From contig NZ_JAGHKP010000005.1 of assembly GCF_017742215.1 (NCBI RefSeq), positions 62,001 through 126,000 of the forward strand: 64,000 nt of DNA, given 5' to 3'. How positions within the stretch are numbered: position 1 is the stretch's first letter; each line of letters starts with the position of its first letter. The DNA comes from Chitinophaga chungangae (GTDB taxonomy: Bacteria; Bacteroidota; Bacteroidia; Chitinophagales; Chitinophagaceae). Under the pieces are notes generated by a model, which was given only the letters and a program-made list of their open reading frames with translations, was not told the DNA's origin and ran no database searches. Of this stretch, positions 51,814 through 61,800 are shown piece by piece. A program made the translations under genes and the position numbers.

Positions 51814-52794
51814 TTAACTCGCAAGAATTTTGACGATCTTAAACCATTCCGGGTCGATTTTTTGTTTGGCTTTTACGGCCTTGTCGAGCGGAGTATATTG
51901 TATTTTATTATTCACGATACCGATCATGACGTTGGAGGTGCCGGTGATGAGGGCATCTACCGCGGCATAACCCATCCTGCTGGCCAGCAGCCTGTCCATC
52001 GTGGTGGGTGTTCCCCCGCGCTGGATATGGCCCAGGATACATACGCGCGTATCCAGCTGGGGCATTCTTTCCTGTACGTGACGGGCTACTTCGTTGGCGC
52101 CGCCGAATTCGTCGCCTTCTGCCACTACGATGAGGTTCACCATTTTCTGGCGGCGCTCGTTGGCCTGGAGGTCGTCGATCACATCGTCGATATTGGTTTT
52201 ACGCTCGGGGATGAGGATGTGCTCCGCACCGGTGGCAATACCGCTGTGCAGGCCGATATATCCCGCGTCGCGGCCCATTACTTCGATGATAAAAAGGCGG
52301 TCGTGCGCATCCGCCGTGTCGCGGATCTTGTCGATGGCTTCCACGGCGGTGTTCACCGCAGTGTCGAACCCGATGGTGAAATCGGTACCAGCAATGTCTT
52401 TATCGATAGTGCCCGGTAAACCGATGCAGGGGATATCAAATTCCTGGCTGAATTTCTGCGCGCCTTTGAAAGAACCGTCGCCGCCGATCACGACCAGCCC
52501 GTCGATCCCGAATTTCTTCAGGTTCTCATAAGCTTTTTTCCTGCCGTCGGCTTCGTAAAATTCCTTGCAGCGCGCCGTTTTCAAAACCGTGCCGCCACGC
52601 TGGATAATGTTGGCGACAGATTTGGATTCCATAGGAAAGATCTCACCGGTCAACATCCCTTTGTAGCCATACATCACGCCGAACACGTTCAAATGATGGT
52701 AAATTCCCGTCCTTACTACCGCCCTTATGGCTGCGTTCATCCCCGGGGCATCGCCTCCGGAAGTAAGAACCGCGATGTTGTTCACTTTTTTCAT
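51814..52794 (-). CDS. pfkA: ATP-dependent 6-phosphofructokinase
   Basis: This is a 326-aa enzyme making fructose 1,6-bisphosphate. VLTSGGDAPGMNAAIRAVVR is the ATP site. GGDGSFKGA has Gly after GGD, the mark of ATP rather than PPi use. The active site reads GLPGTIDKDIAGTDFTIGFDTA, with the catalytic Asp kept but Asn replaced by Lys compared with the usual TIDND. MGRDAGYIGLHSGIA binds fructose 6-phosphate. First gene of the pfkA-pyk operon. Its upstream region holds a TAATTTTG promoter box and two copies of a dyad. Confidence 0.96.
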   Translation of the reverse strand: MKKVNNIAVLTSGGDAPGMNAAIRAVVRTGIYHHLNVFGVMYGYKGMLTGEIFPMESKSVANIIQRGGTVLKTARCKEFYEADGRKKAYENLKKFGIDGLVVIGGDGSFKGAQKFSQEFDIPCIGLPGTIDKDIAGTDFTIGFDTAVNTAVEAIDKIRDTADAHDRLFIIEVMGRDAGYIGLHSGIATGAEHILIPERKTNIDDVIDDLQANERRQKMVNLIVVAEGDEFGGANEVARHVQERMPQLDTRVCILGHIQRGGTPTTMDRLLASRMGYAAVDALITGTSNVMIGIVNNKIQYTPLDKAVKAKQKIDPEWFKIVKILAS

Positions 52795-52811
52795 GTGATA
52801 ATTAATGTCTT

Positions 52812-52895
52812 CAATAATGCCACATGGAATGTTATTTCATGTGTAATCTTAATATTTTCCGTCAATGCCACATGGAATGGTCATTTCATAGTAAT
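52812..52895. promoter_or_regulatory. two direct copies of a dyad in the pfkA leader
   Basis: The block TGCCACATGGAATG, followed by ATTTCAT, occurs at 52818-52840 and 52866-52889, spaced 48 bp apart. Copy 1 is an imperfect palindrome (ACATGGAAT, 3 bp, ATTTCATGT, one mismatch at 52822-52842). Both lie between the predicted pfkA transcription start (about 52921) and its ATG, so they suit a repressor roadblock or an RNA element. Confidence 0.6.
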
Positions 52896-52927
52896 ATTGC
52901 TCAGTAGACGCCCCTTTAAAAGGCGCA

Positions 52928-52935
52928 CAAAATTA
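52928..52935 (-). promoter_or_regulatory. -7 promoter box for pfkA-pyk
   Basis: On the minus strand TAATTTTG fits TAnnTTTG; no clear -33 box. The predicted leader is about 125 nt and includes the dyad copies. Confidence 0.45.
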
Positions 52936-53031
52936 ACATTTTTAAATAGTTTCCTATCATTATTCGATGAATTAACCTAAATTTTTAATTTTAATCAAAT
53001 AAATGCCCAACTTTTTTTAAAAAATATATGT

Positions 53032-55185
53032 ATGACAAAATTAAACCATAAACATGTGGCCATGGGTGTTTTGATGTCGATTACTACCGGAACGGTGGCT
53101 GCGCAACAAGCCCCGATCACTTATCCCCTTACCAGGAAAGTAGATACTGTTGATACCTATCACGGCAAAAAGATCGCCGATCCGTACCGCTGGCTGGAAG
53201 ACGACAACAGCGCGGACACCAAAAGCTGGGTGGACGCGCAGAACGCCGTTACCCAGAACTACCTCGCTTCCATCCCTTTCCGCCCCCAGGTGAAACAACG
53301 GCTGGAAGAGCTCTGGAACTACCCCCGCTACGGCACTCCCTTCCGCGAAGGCAAATATTATTATTTCTATAAAAACGACGGCCTGCAGAACCAGGCCGTG
53401 CTGTACCGCCAGGAAGGCCTCAACGGTACGCCCGAAGTGTTCATCGACCCGAATAAACTCTCCGATAAAGGAACCGCCGCCCTCGGCTCGCTCAGTTTTT
53501 CCAAAGACGGCAAATATTGCGCGTACCTCATCGCCAAAGCCGGCTCGGACTGGCAGGAAGGTTTCGTGATGGACGTAGCCAGCAAACAGCTGCTCAGCGA
53601 TAACCTCGACTGGATCAAATTCTCCGGCCTTTCCTGGAAAGGCGACGGCTTTTATTACAGCCGTTACGACGCACCGGACGAAAAAAGCAAACTCTCCAAA
53701 AAGAACGAGTTCCATAAAGTATATTATCACAAAGTAGGCACCGCGCAGGAGGAGGACGAGCTGATCTACGTGGATAAAGAGCACCCGCTGCGCAATGCAG
53801 GCGTGGGCCTCACGGAAGACGAGCGTTTCCTCATCCTCAGCACTACCGAAGGCACCAGCGGCAACGAACTGTATTACCGCGACCTGCAGGACCCTTCGCA
53901 GACCGGTTTTAAACTGCTGGTGAAAGGTTTTGCGTACGAGCCGTCTGTAGTGGAAAACGTGGGCGACAAACTGCTGCTGCTCACCAACCACGACGCGCCC
54001 AATTACAAGCTGGTGCTGATAGACCCGAAGAACCCGGCGAAGGAAAACTGGAAAGTTATCATTCCCGAACAAAAAGAAGTGCTGCAGGGTGTGGGCACGG
54101 CCGGCGGCAAATTGTTCGCCAGCTACCTGAAAGACGCATCCACCCGCATCGTGCAATACAGCGTGGACGGCAAACTCGAAAAGAACATTGCTTTGCCGGG
54201 GATCGGCTCTGCCGGCGGTTTTGGCGGTAAGAAGGAAGACAATATCCTGTTCTATACCTTCACCTCTTTCGTAGCGCCTCCCACTATTTACAAATACGAT
54301 ATCCGGAGTGGGAAATCCGAAGTGTTCCGCAAAACCGAGGTGAAATTCAACCCGGCCGATTACGAAACCAGACAGGTGTTCTTTACCAGTAAAGACGGCA
54401 CCAAAGTGCCCATCTTCCTGTCTTACAAAAAAGGCATTAAAATGAACGGCCAGAACCCCACGCTGCTCTACGGCTATGGCGGTTTCAACATCCCGATGAC
54501 GCCCGGTTTCTCCGTATCCAACCTCTTCTTTATGGAGCAGGGCGGTATTTACGCGGTGGTGAACCTGCGCGGCGGCAGCGAATACGGCGAAGAATGGCAT
54601 AAAGCGGGCATGCTGGAAAAGAAACAGAACGTGTTCGACGACTTTACCGGCGCGGCTGAATACCTGATCAAAGAAAAATACACCAGCCCGGCGAAACTTG
54701 CCATCCGCGGCGGTTCCAACGGTGGCCTGCTGGTAGGCGCGGCCATGACGCAGCGGCCCGAACTGTTCAAGGTAGCGCTGCCCGCAGTTGGCGTGATGGA
54801 CATGCTCCGTTTCCAGAAGTTCACCATCGGCTGGGCCTGGGTAACGGAATACGGCAGCAGCGACAAACCCGAGCAGTTCGATTACCTGGTGAAGTATTCC
54901 CCGCTGCATAACCTGAAAAAAGGTACGCATTACCCGGCTACGCTGGTTACCACGGCCGATCACGACGACCGCGTGGTGCCGGCGCACTCCTTCAAGTTCG
55001 CCTCCGCGCTGCAGGAAGCGCATGCGGGCGACAACCCGGTACTGATCCGCGTGGAAACGCAGGCGGGCCATGGCGCGGGCAAACCTACGTCTAAACTGAT
55101 CGACGAGGCGGCAGACGTTTGGTCGTTCACCATGTTCAACCTGGGCATGAATTTCAATGCGGTGAATGTGGGCAAAAAAATGTAA
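53032..55185 (+). CDS. exported prolyl oligopeptidase (family S9)
   Basis: This is a 717-aa serine peptidase cleaving short peptides after proline. The signal peptide ends near GTVAAQQ. The seven-blade propeller domain follows YRWLEDDNSADTKSWVDAQN. The catalytic domain has the Ser in IRGGSNGGLLVGAAM, the Asp in TTADHDDRVVPAHSFK and the His in TQAGHGAGKPTSK. NLRGGSEYGEEWHKAG is a further family hallmark. It is periplasmic. The divergent intergenic region carries the pfkA signals; its own promoter lies in AT-rich DNA and is not resolved. Confidence 0.95.
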   Translation: MTKLNHKHVAMGVLMSITTGTVAAQQAPITYPLTRKVDTVDTYHGKKIADPYRWLEDDNSADTKSWVDAQNAVTQNYLASIPFRPQVKQRLEELWNYPRYGTPFREGKYYYFYKNDGLQNQAVLYRQEGLNGTPEVFIDPNKLSDKGTAALGSLSFSKDGKYCAYLIAKAGSDWQEGFVMDVASKQLLSDNLDWIKFSGLSWKGDGFYYSRYDAPDEKSKLSKKNEFHKVYYHKVGTAQEEDELIYVDKEHPLRNAGVGLTEDERFLILSTTEGTSGNELYYRDLQDPSQTGFKLLVKGFAYEPSVVENVGDKLLLLTNHDAPNYKLVLIDPKNPAKENWKVIIPEQKEVLQGVGTAGGKLFASYLKDASTRIVQYSVDGKLEKNIALPGIGSAGGFGGKKEDNILFYTFTSFVAPPTIYKYDIRSGKSEVFRKTEVKFNPADYETRQVFFTSKDGTKVPIFLSYKKGIKMNGQNPTLLYGYGGFNIPMTPGFSVSNLFFMEQGGIYAVVNLRGGSEYGEEWHKAGMLEKKQNVFDDFTGAAEYLIKEKYTSPAKLAIRGGSNGGLLVGAAMTQRPELFKVALPAVGVMDMLRFQKFTIGWAWVTEYGSSDKPEQFDYLVKYSPLHNLKKGTHYPATLVTTADHDDRVVPAHSFKFASALQEAHAGDNPVLIRVETQAGHGAGKPTSKLIDEAADVWSFTMFNLGMNFNAVNVGKKM

Positions 55186-55202
55186 GCATAAACTTTACCG
55201 AT

Positions 55203-55238
55203 AAACGCCGCGTAATACTCCATGTTACGCGGCGTTTT
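55203..55238 (+). terminator. hairpin after the prolyl oligopeptidase gene
   Basis: AAACGCCGCGTAA (55203-55215) pairs perfectly with TTACGCGGCGTTT (55225-55237) around 9 nt. It has a short T-tail and lies just before the reductase gene at 55250. Confidence 0.75.
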
Positions 55239-55249
55239 AGTATATTAAC

Positions 55250-56155
55250 ATGATGAAAGTTTTAATCACAGGGAGCAATGGTCTCCTCGGACAATACCTG
55301 GTACAAAGGCTGGCCGGAAACCCGGATTACGATGTGATTGCAACCGGCAGGGGGCCTAACCGCCTGCGGATGAAAGAAGGGTATACCTACGAATCCGTGA
55401 ACCTGGCGGACGAAGCGGCTGTAAAAGGCCTGGTGGACCGCCACAAGCCCGATGCGATCGTACATGCCGCGGCCATGACGCAGGCAGACGATTGTGAACG
55501 CAACAAGGATTCCTGCTGGATGGCGAACGTGACCGCCACCCGCTCCCTTTTGCAGGGCGCTGAAAAAGCCGGTTCGTTTTTCCTTTTCCTCAGCACCGAC
55601 TTTGTATTCGACGGCCTCGCCGGGCCTTACCAGGAAGACGATCCCGTCAACCCCGTCAACTACTACGGCGCCAGCAAAGCCGCCGCGGAACGCATTGTAA
55701 AACAGGCGAAAATACCCTGGGCCATCGCCCGCACCGTGCTGGTGTACGGCGTGGCAGACGATCCGCGACGAAGCAACATCATCAGCTGGGTAAAGTCCAA
55801 CCTCGAACAAAAGAAAAAGATCAAAGTGGTGGTGGACCAATGGCGTACGCCCACCCTCGTGCAGGACCTCGCCGAAGGCTGCAGGCTTATCATCGATAAA
55901 AAAGCGGAAGGCGTATTCCACCTTTCCGGGAAAGACATGTTAACCCCTTACGATATGGCCGAAAAAGTGGCGGATTACCTGGAGCTGGATAAGAAGCTCT
56001 TCGAAAAGGTAGACGCGTCCAGTTTCCGGCAGCCGGCGCAACGCCCGGCAAAAACAGGCTTCGTGATCGATAAAGCGGAACGGGAGCTCGGTTTTGAGCC
56101 CCATAGCTTTGAGAGCGGGCTGAAGATCGTGGTAGAGCAGCTTACAGGCAAATAA
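55250..56155 (+). CDS. NAD(P)-dependent SDR reductase, RmlD-like
   Basis: This is a 301-aa extended short-chain dehydrogenase. The nucleotide-binding motif is VLITGSNGLLGQYL, the active-site Tyr and Lys are in NYYGASKAAAER, and the Ser/Thr is in FLSTDFVFDG. The order TDFVFDG, YGASK and a WRTPTLVQDLAEG segment matches dTDP-4-dehydrorhamnose reductases. No other rhamnose genes are nearby, so it may reduce another nucleotide sugar or be an isolated homologue. ATG 55250 and 55253 are both possible. A terminator follows at 56172. Confidence 0.88.
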   Translation: MMKVLITGSNGLLGQYLVQRLAGNPDYDVIATGRGPNRLRMKEGYTYESVNLADEAAVKGLVDRHKPDAIVHAAAMTQADDCERNKDSCWMANVTATRSLLQGAEKAGSFFLFLSTDFVFDGLAGPYQEDDPVNPVNYYGASKAAAERIVKQAKIPWAIARTVLVYGVADDPRRSNIISWVKSNLEQKKKIKVVVDQWRTPTLVQDLAEGCRLIIDKKAEGVFHLSGKDMLTPYDMAEKVADYLELDKKLFEKVDASSFRQPAQRPAKTGFVIDKAERELGFEPHSFESGLKIVVEQLTGK

Positions 56156-56171
56156 AAATATGCAGCATAAA

Positions 56172-56206
56172 AAAAGGCCGTCCTGGTAATGAAGGGACGG
56201 CCTTTT
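56172..56206. terminator. bidirectional terminator
   Basis: AAAAGGCCGTCC pairs with GGACGGCCTTTT (56195-56206) across an 11-nt loop, with A and T runs outside. It separates the reductase gene from the convergent SPOR gene. Confidence 0.82.
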
Positions 56207-56223
56207 CTTTTTATGATCGTTCG

Positions 56224-57135
56224 TTAATAAGCGATGTGTACCAGCATTTTGAATTTTTCCGCTACGGAATCCTTCGCGGCGGCAGTATCCGCCGGCAGGC
56301 TGCGGAAAGGTACGGCCAGGTTGAACAGCGTGGAATCTTTAGACGCAAACAGCACCACCTCGGAATGACCCCAGGAGATCCTTTTGGCGAGGTTTTTTTC
56401 CGCGGTCTCTTTGGTTTTGAAGGTCTGGAACACCACGAAATAATTGATGCTGTCGCTCACCGGGGGCGCAACAGGCTCGGCCACGGCGGGCAGGGAATCC
56501 TGCACGGGCGGAGTAACCGCTGCCGGTTCGGGACTTGTATTGGCCGGGGCCTGCGGCATCAGCTGGTCTTTGAATATCCAGGCGGCTGCGCCCGCGCCGA
56601 TCAGCGCGAGGGGCAATACCACCCACCACCAGCGGAAGCGGCCGCGGGATTCATCTTCCAGCACGGCTTCGGTATATTCCACGATCTCCTGGTTCACCAC
56701 TTCGGTAGTGCCTTGCAGCACTTTGGGCGCCGCATCGTGCCGCAGCACGGGCGCCAGTTCCAGCGGCTGCCAGGCATCGGGCAGCTCCTGCGCGGTAAAA
56801 CGTACCTGGCCCAGCGGGTCGAGGCGGAGGGAGCCGATGTTCGGCAGGTCTATTGGCTGGCCGGACTGCAGGTTTTCCCTGAACTCCTGGAGGTATTTTT
56901 CCAGCTTGAGGCTGGCCACAGATTCGATCAGGTTCTCTTTCTGGGAGATCCAGTGAAGGCAGGAGCCATCGTCTTCCCAGCGGGTCTCAAAGCTCACCTG
57001 CTGGCGGGGCGGCGTCAACACCTGTTCCACCACGGAAAAATGCGCCGGGATGTGCTGGATGGTGAACGTGCCCACCTGCGGCAGCGAGCAGGTCTGCTGT
57101 TTGAAGAGCACTTCTGTGATATATTGCTGTAGCAT
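56224..57135 (-). CDS. HU-CCDC81/SPOR-domain membrane protein
   Basis: This is a 303-aa inner-membrane protein. The N-terminal HU-like CCDC81 pair (MLQQYITEVLFKQQTCSLPQVGTFTIQHI ... QPIDLPNIGSLRLDPLGQV) faces the cytoplasm. One membrane segment is at about 168-187 (WWWVVLPLALIGAGAAAWIF), then a Pro-rich linker and a C-terminal SPOR-like domain (NYFVVFQTFKTKETAEKNLAKR), which would bind denuded peptidoglycan at division sites. The frame opens with a TTG at 57171 immediately after the barrel gene's stop; ATG 57135 is preferred. Third gene of the envelope operon. Confidence 0.82.
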   Translation of the reverse strand: MLQQYITEVLFKQQTCSLPQVGTFTIQHIPAHFSVVEQVLTPPRQQVSFETRWEDDGSCLHWISQKENLIESVASLKLEKYLQEFRENLQSGQPIDLPNIGSLRLDPLGQVRFTAQELPDAWQPLELAPVLRHDAAPKVLQGTTEVVNQEIVEYTEAVLEDESRGRFRWWWVVLPLALIGAGAAAWIFKDQLMPQAPANTSPEPAAVTPPVQDSLPAVAEPVAPPVSDSINYFVVFQTFKTKETAEKNLAKRISWGHSEVVLFASKDSTLFNLAVPFRSLPADTAAAKDSVAEKFKMLVHIAY

Positions 57136-57171
57136 TACGGCCGGGTCGATTTTGAGTGCAAGTTTACGCAA

Positions 57172-58806
57172 TTAAAACTTAACCATGATACCCCCTACCA
57201 CATTCAGGCCATAGCTCTGGTACCCGTACCAGCGCTGGTACTTGTAACTGAGCAGGTTATTGGCATTCAGCCAGAGGTTGAAGTTTTTACCGATGTTGTA
57301 CACCGCTCCCGCGTTCAGGTCCTGCGCCGGCTTGGTTTTCCCGAAGTCGCCGTTGCGCAGCACGTAATAGCTGCCGCTCAGGGTGTAAAGATTGGCGTTG
57401 AGGTGGAATTTTTTGCCGAAAGAGTACTGGGCAAACAGCGTGGCTTTGAAAGGCAGCATGTGCCAGGGTTTCAGCTCGGTTTCCTGGTCGTTCCAGTTAT
57501 ACCAGTCCACGCTTACGCGGGCCTGGAATTTCTCTTCCTGGATATACCCTACTTCCGCATGCAGCTGGAACGCCTTCAGTTCCTCTTCGTTCCGGATGTC
57601 GAATTTTTTCCCGTCGGCGGTGGAGGTATCGTTCACGAACAGCGGCAGGTTGTGCCAGGTGATGGCGCCGAACTTGGTGTTGTAAGTGAAATGATTGCCC
57701 AGCGTCCCTTTGATGCCGGTATACTTTTCTTCCACGCGGGTGTTGAGGATGCCGGCCGGGTAGGTGTTGATGAACGGGTTTTCGTTCGCCAGGTTGCGGA
57801 AGTTGTTCTTGTCGATATAAGAGATCCAGCCGCTGCTGAGGATAAGTTTTTTACGGATCAGGTGCGATTCGTTCACGATGTCCGGCAGCAGGTAAAACTT
57901 GCCGTTGCTCCAGGTAGGGTTGGCGCCGGCATGCAGCATAAACCCGGGCTTGGTGATCTCCACCGCTGGGTGGATCGCGGCCAAGTTGTTATTGATCTGC
58001 TCGTTGTTGTCTTCTTTGAACGTGCTGAGGTCGGCCAATCCTTCCACCTTGATCCAGATGTCTTCGAAAAGCTGTTTACGGATGGGCGCTTTCAGCACGA
58101 AGGTGTTTTCCATTCTTTTATACGAATCGCCGAACACCACGAACTCGGCCTGGGGGTTGAACCGGAACGCCCAGTCGTTCTGCGGCCTGTTTTTCAGTCC
58201 CACTTTGGCGATCACTTCGTTGAACGCCTGGTTTACGTCAGATTTTTCGAATTCATATTGAGTATGATCGTACCCGTAATAATGCACCTGGTTGCGGTTG
58301 TAACCCAGGCTGCCGTTGATCTCGAACAGGGGCGAGAAGTACGTGCCGGATGCCAGTACGTTCACGGTGGAATAGTCCTGGTTTTCGATATCGCCTTTGG
58401 AAGAAATGTAATTAAAGGCCAGCCCGAAGTTGTATTTGTCTTTGCGGCCGCTGCCGAACCCTGCCTGGATGAGCGGGGTGGAGTAATTGCCGTAACCGAT
58501 CTTCACGAAATTGTTCTGCAGGTTGAGGGCCGAAGTGTCTCTCCCGAGCGCCAGCGGTTTGATGGGCACGGGCTGGTACATGAAATAAAGGTTCAGCGCG
58601 GGCACCTGGTAGCCGAGCCGCGGGCGCGCCGTGTCCAGCGAAGGCAGCGAGGCCGTAAGGTTCAGCTTGGCCGCGTCGCGCAGCTTGGGCTGGTACTTGC
58701 TGATGATGTCTATCGTTTCCTGCTTCAGGGAATCTTTCTGTGCGAAAGCGCCAAGTGGCAGTGCGAGTAAACCAAGGATATATCTGATCTTCATGTTTGT
58801 CATCAT
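57172..58806 (-). CDS. plug-less TonB-receptor-like outer-membrane beta-barrel
   Basis: This is a 544-aa protein with a signal peptide (ILGLLALPLGAFAQ). A short periplasmic stretch (KQETIDIISKYQPKLRDAAKLN) is followed only by beta strands with alternating aromatic pattern, ending in YGLNVVGGIMVKF. The end NLWLNANNLLSYKYQRWYGYQSYG resembles TonB-dependent receptor C-termini, but the plug domain is missing and no TonB box is seen. Its ATG overlaps the TGA of the TPR gene, and its TAA abuts the SPOR gene's frame, so the three products are probably made in ratio. Confidence 0.82.
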   Translation of the reverse strand: MMTNMKIRYILGLLALPLGAFAQKDSLKQETIDIISKYQPKLRDAAKLNLTASLPSLDTARPRLGYQVPALNLYFMYQPVPIKPLALGRDTSALNLQNNFVKIGYGNYSTPLIQAGFGSGRKDKYNFGLAFNYISSKGDIENQDYSTVNVLASGTYFSPLFEINGSLGYNRNQVHYYGYDHTQYEFEKSDVNQAFNEVIAKVGLKNRPQNDWAFRFNPQAEFVVFGDSYKRMENTFVLKAPIRKQLFEDIWIKVEGLADLSTFKEDNNEQINNNLAAIHPAVEITKPGFMLHAGANPTWSNGKFYLLPDIVNESHLIRKKLILSSGWISYIDKNNFRNLANENPFINTYPAGILNTRVEEKYTGIKGTLGNHFTYNTKFGAITWHNLPLFVNDTSTADGKKFDIRNEEELKAFQLHAEVGYIQEEKFQARVSVDWYNWNDQETELKPWHMLPFKATLFAQYSFGKKFHLNANLYTLSGSYYVLRNGDFGKTKPAQDLNAGAVYNIGKNFNLWLNANNLLSYKYQRWYGYQSYGLNVVGGIMVKF

Positions 58807-61800
58807 TTAATTTTAGAACCTGCTTTTTCTTCCGCTTCCACTTTTTCGAGCTTCTCTTTGGCTTCGGCTTTCAGCTCCGGTATCGGGCAGTTTTCCGCGA
58901 TGCTCTGGAAGGTGGCTTTGGCGTTGAAATAATCTTTCTGGCGGTGATATACATCGCCCAGCAGGATGTATGCTTTGGCTGTCCAGGTTTCGTAGGAAGA
59001 AGTATTCTTGATCACGTCGAAGCCGGCTTTTTCGGCGGCAGCCAGGTCGTTTTTATCAAGATAACACTTGGCGATGTTGTACCGCGCTTCCGCGCCTACT
59101 TCCGATTTGGTAAGGCCCGTCACGATCTTAAACTCTTCGATGGCTTCGTTGTACTGCTGCTTTTCCTGCTGAGCCTTGCCGAGGTAGAAGTGCCCGATGA
59201 TCTGATCGTCTGTGCTGATATTGGTGGCAGACAGCAGCTGTTCGGCGAACTGGCTTACTTCTTCCCAGTGTTTCAGCTGGTAATGACTGCGCAATAAACC
59301 TCTTTTAGCCGCCATGGTATTGTCTTTGGTGGTGGCCATGCTTTCCAGCTGCTGGTAGTAGCCCAGCGCTTTTTCATAATCCTTCACCTGGTAATAGTTC
59401 AGGTAAGCGGCCTGCAGTGCGGCCCTTTCAGCGAAAGGACTGGCGCCTTTGGTGAGCACGAACTCATAAGCGGGCAGGGCGGCGGCGTAGTCTTTTTTGT
59501 TGTAAAGACATTCGGCTTTATAGAAATTGGCCTGCAGGGCGAACTGCCCGGCCGGGAATTTCTGCAGGTAGGTATCGAACGCCGTGATGGCGCCCGCATA
59601 ATCCCCGCTGCTGAAGCGCGTTTCCGCGGCGGCGTAGCTCAGCGAATCTTCCGCGGTGGCGGATACAGAGCGGCCGGTGGATTTCAGCAGGGCGAGATAA
59701 TCGTCTGTTTTGCCCTGGTCTACATAAATAGTGCGGATATTCTGCAAAGCGGTATTGGCTTCGTTGGAAGCGGGGAATTTTTCCACCACCTGCCTGAAAT
59801 AACCCACCGCGGTGTTGCCCTGGTCGGTGTTGAAATACGCAAGCCCCAGCTTCAGCAATGCTTTCGGCGCATTGGGCCCTTCGGGTGCTTTCTGAAGGAT
59901 GTTCTTAAGATGGGGAATGGCGTCGCTGAAACGTTCGTCGCTCAGGTAAGTGTCTGCAATCTCCATTTCGGCGTCGTTGTTGAAACCGGAGTTGGGATAC
60001 TTGGCGGCGAGCTGTTTGAGCAGGTTCAGCTTTTCGCTGTGTTTGCCCTGGATGCCGAGGATGATGCTTTTCTGGTAAGTGGCGTAATCTGCCCCGGGAT
60101 CGTTGTTGGCGATGATGCGGTCGTACAGCGCGGTGGCTTCGGGGAAGCTGCGCAGCATATAATGACAATCGGCCGCGCGCAGCAATGCGTCTGTATTGAT
60201 GCGCCCGGCATTGGGGCCGCTCGCGCGCTGGGCCGCTTCAAAATAAGGCAGCGCGTTGGCGTACTGTTCTTTTTTGAGCAGGCTGTAACCCATGTTGTAG
60301 CTGGCCGTTTGTACGTTGGCCTCGCCGGAAACAGGGGCGGAGCCGGTGCTGAAATAAGACTGGAGCGCGGAGATCGCTTTGTCTGTATTGTTCTGCCGCA
60401 GTGCTACTTCGGCTTTCCAGAACTGCGCCAGCTGCACGATGTTTTTGTCGTAAGGATTGGCCAGCGAAATATCCAGCAAACGGTCTGCCTCGGCCAGCTG
60501 CTGGTCGTTGATCAGCTGCGTGGCGCGGCCGTAGGCCACTTTCTGGTAGGCTTTCAGCACGGCCGGGCTTTTTTCCGGCAATTGTTCCAGTATGGCGATG
60601 GCTTCTTTGTAATTGTTGGTGTTGGCGAACAATTGCACGAGTATCTCGCGGGCTTCGCGGGCGTACTCGGAGCGGGGATAATTGTTCATGAAATTGGTCA
60701 GCTCGGCGATGGCCGCGTCCTGGTAACCGAGCTCGAAAGAAAGTTTGCCGTAATTAAAACGGGAAATTTCCTGCTGTCTGGCGTTGGAGCTGTTGCGGGC
60801 GCTGAAGGCGAAAGCGTTGCGTGCGTTGGCTTTCTGGCCGGTGCGCAGGTAACAGTCGCCCAGCAGGTACATGGAGTTCTGCCCCAGGGAATCCTTCTCG
60901 CTGCTCAATTGTTTGAATCCCGCGATGGCTTTGTCGAGATTGGCGGTCTGGTAGTAGGCGTAAGACAGCTGGTAAACGTCTTCCCTGCGCACTTCATCCG
61001 CGTTGTCGTTAAATTCTTCGAGGTAAGGGAGCGCTTTCTGGTAATCTTTCTTTTCAAAATAAGCCTGGCCCACGAGCTGTTTGAGTTCCGCGTCGTAATA
61101 GATGTTGCCTTTGCGGATAAGCGGTTCGGCGTAAGCGATCACCTGGTCGCGTTTGCCCTGGAAGTACAGGATCTCGGCGATGTAGTACGGTACTACGGTG
61201 GCGTATTTCGGTTCGTTCTTCACGCGGTCGAAGCTGCTGAGCGCGGCCGCGTACTGTTTGTTGTAATAGGAAATAAAGCCGTAATAATAGTTGGCCGGGA
61301 TGTAGTATTTATTCTGGATATCCTTGATGGAAGCGAACAGCGGTTGGGCTTTCGCAAAATCCTTCACGTTGAAATAACAGTAGGCCAGTTCGAATTTCAT
61401 ATCGGCGATCTCTTCGTTGGAGAGATTGTCGATACTTGCTTTTTCGTAATAGGGAATGGCTTCCTGGAGTTTGTTGGCGTTGAAATAATACCTTGCGAGC
61501 TGGAAGCTGACCATTTGTTCGCGGGCGCTGTTGTTGAAATATTTCAGGAACTCCAGCGCTTTTTTCTCGGCATCGTCGTTGCCGAGCTTGAGGGCGCACA
61601 TGGCGTAGTAATAATGTGCGTCGGTATTCACCAGCGAGCGGTTGGTTTCTTTGAAATACCCGATCCCGTCGATGGTTTGTTTAAAAAGTTGCTGGGAAAC
61701 GGCGTATTTGCCTTCCTTGTAGAGTTGCTGCGCTTCTTTGAAAGTTTTGTCCGGCTCGGTATACACGCGGGTCTGCTGCGCGGACGCGGCAGTGGCCCCT

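Noticed and set aside
53041..55071. 676-codon open frame antisense to the prolyl oligopeptidase
   Set aside because: Same GC-bias artefact; no start context, no domain.
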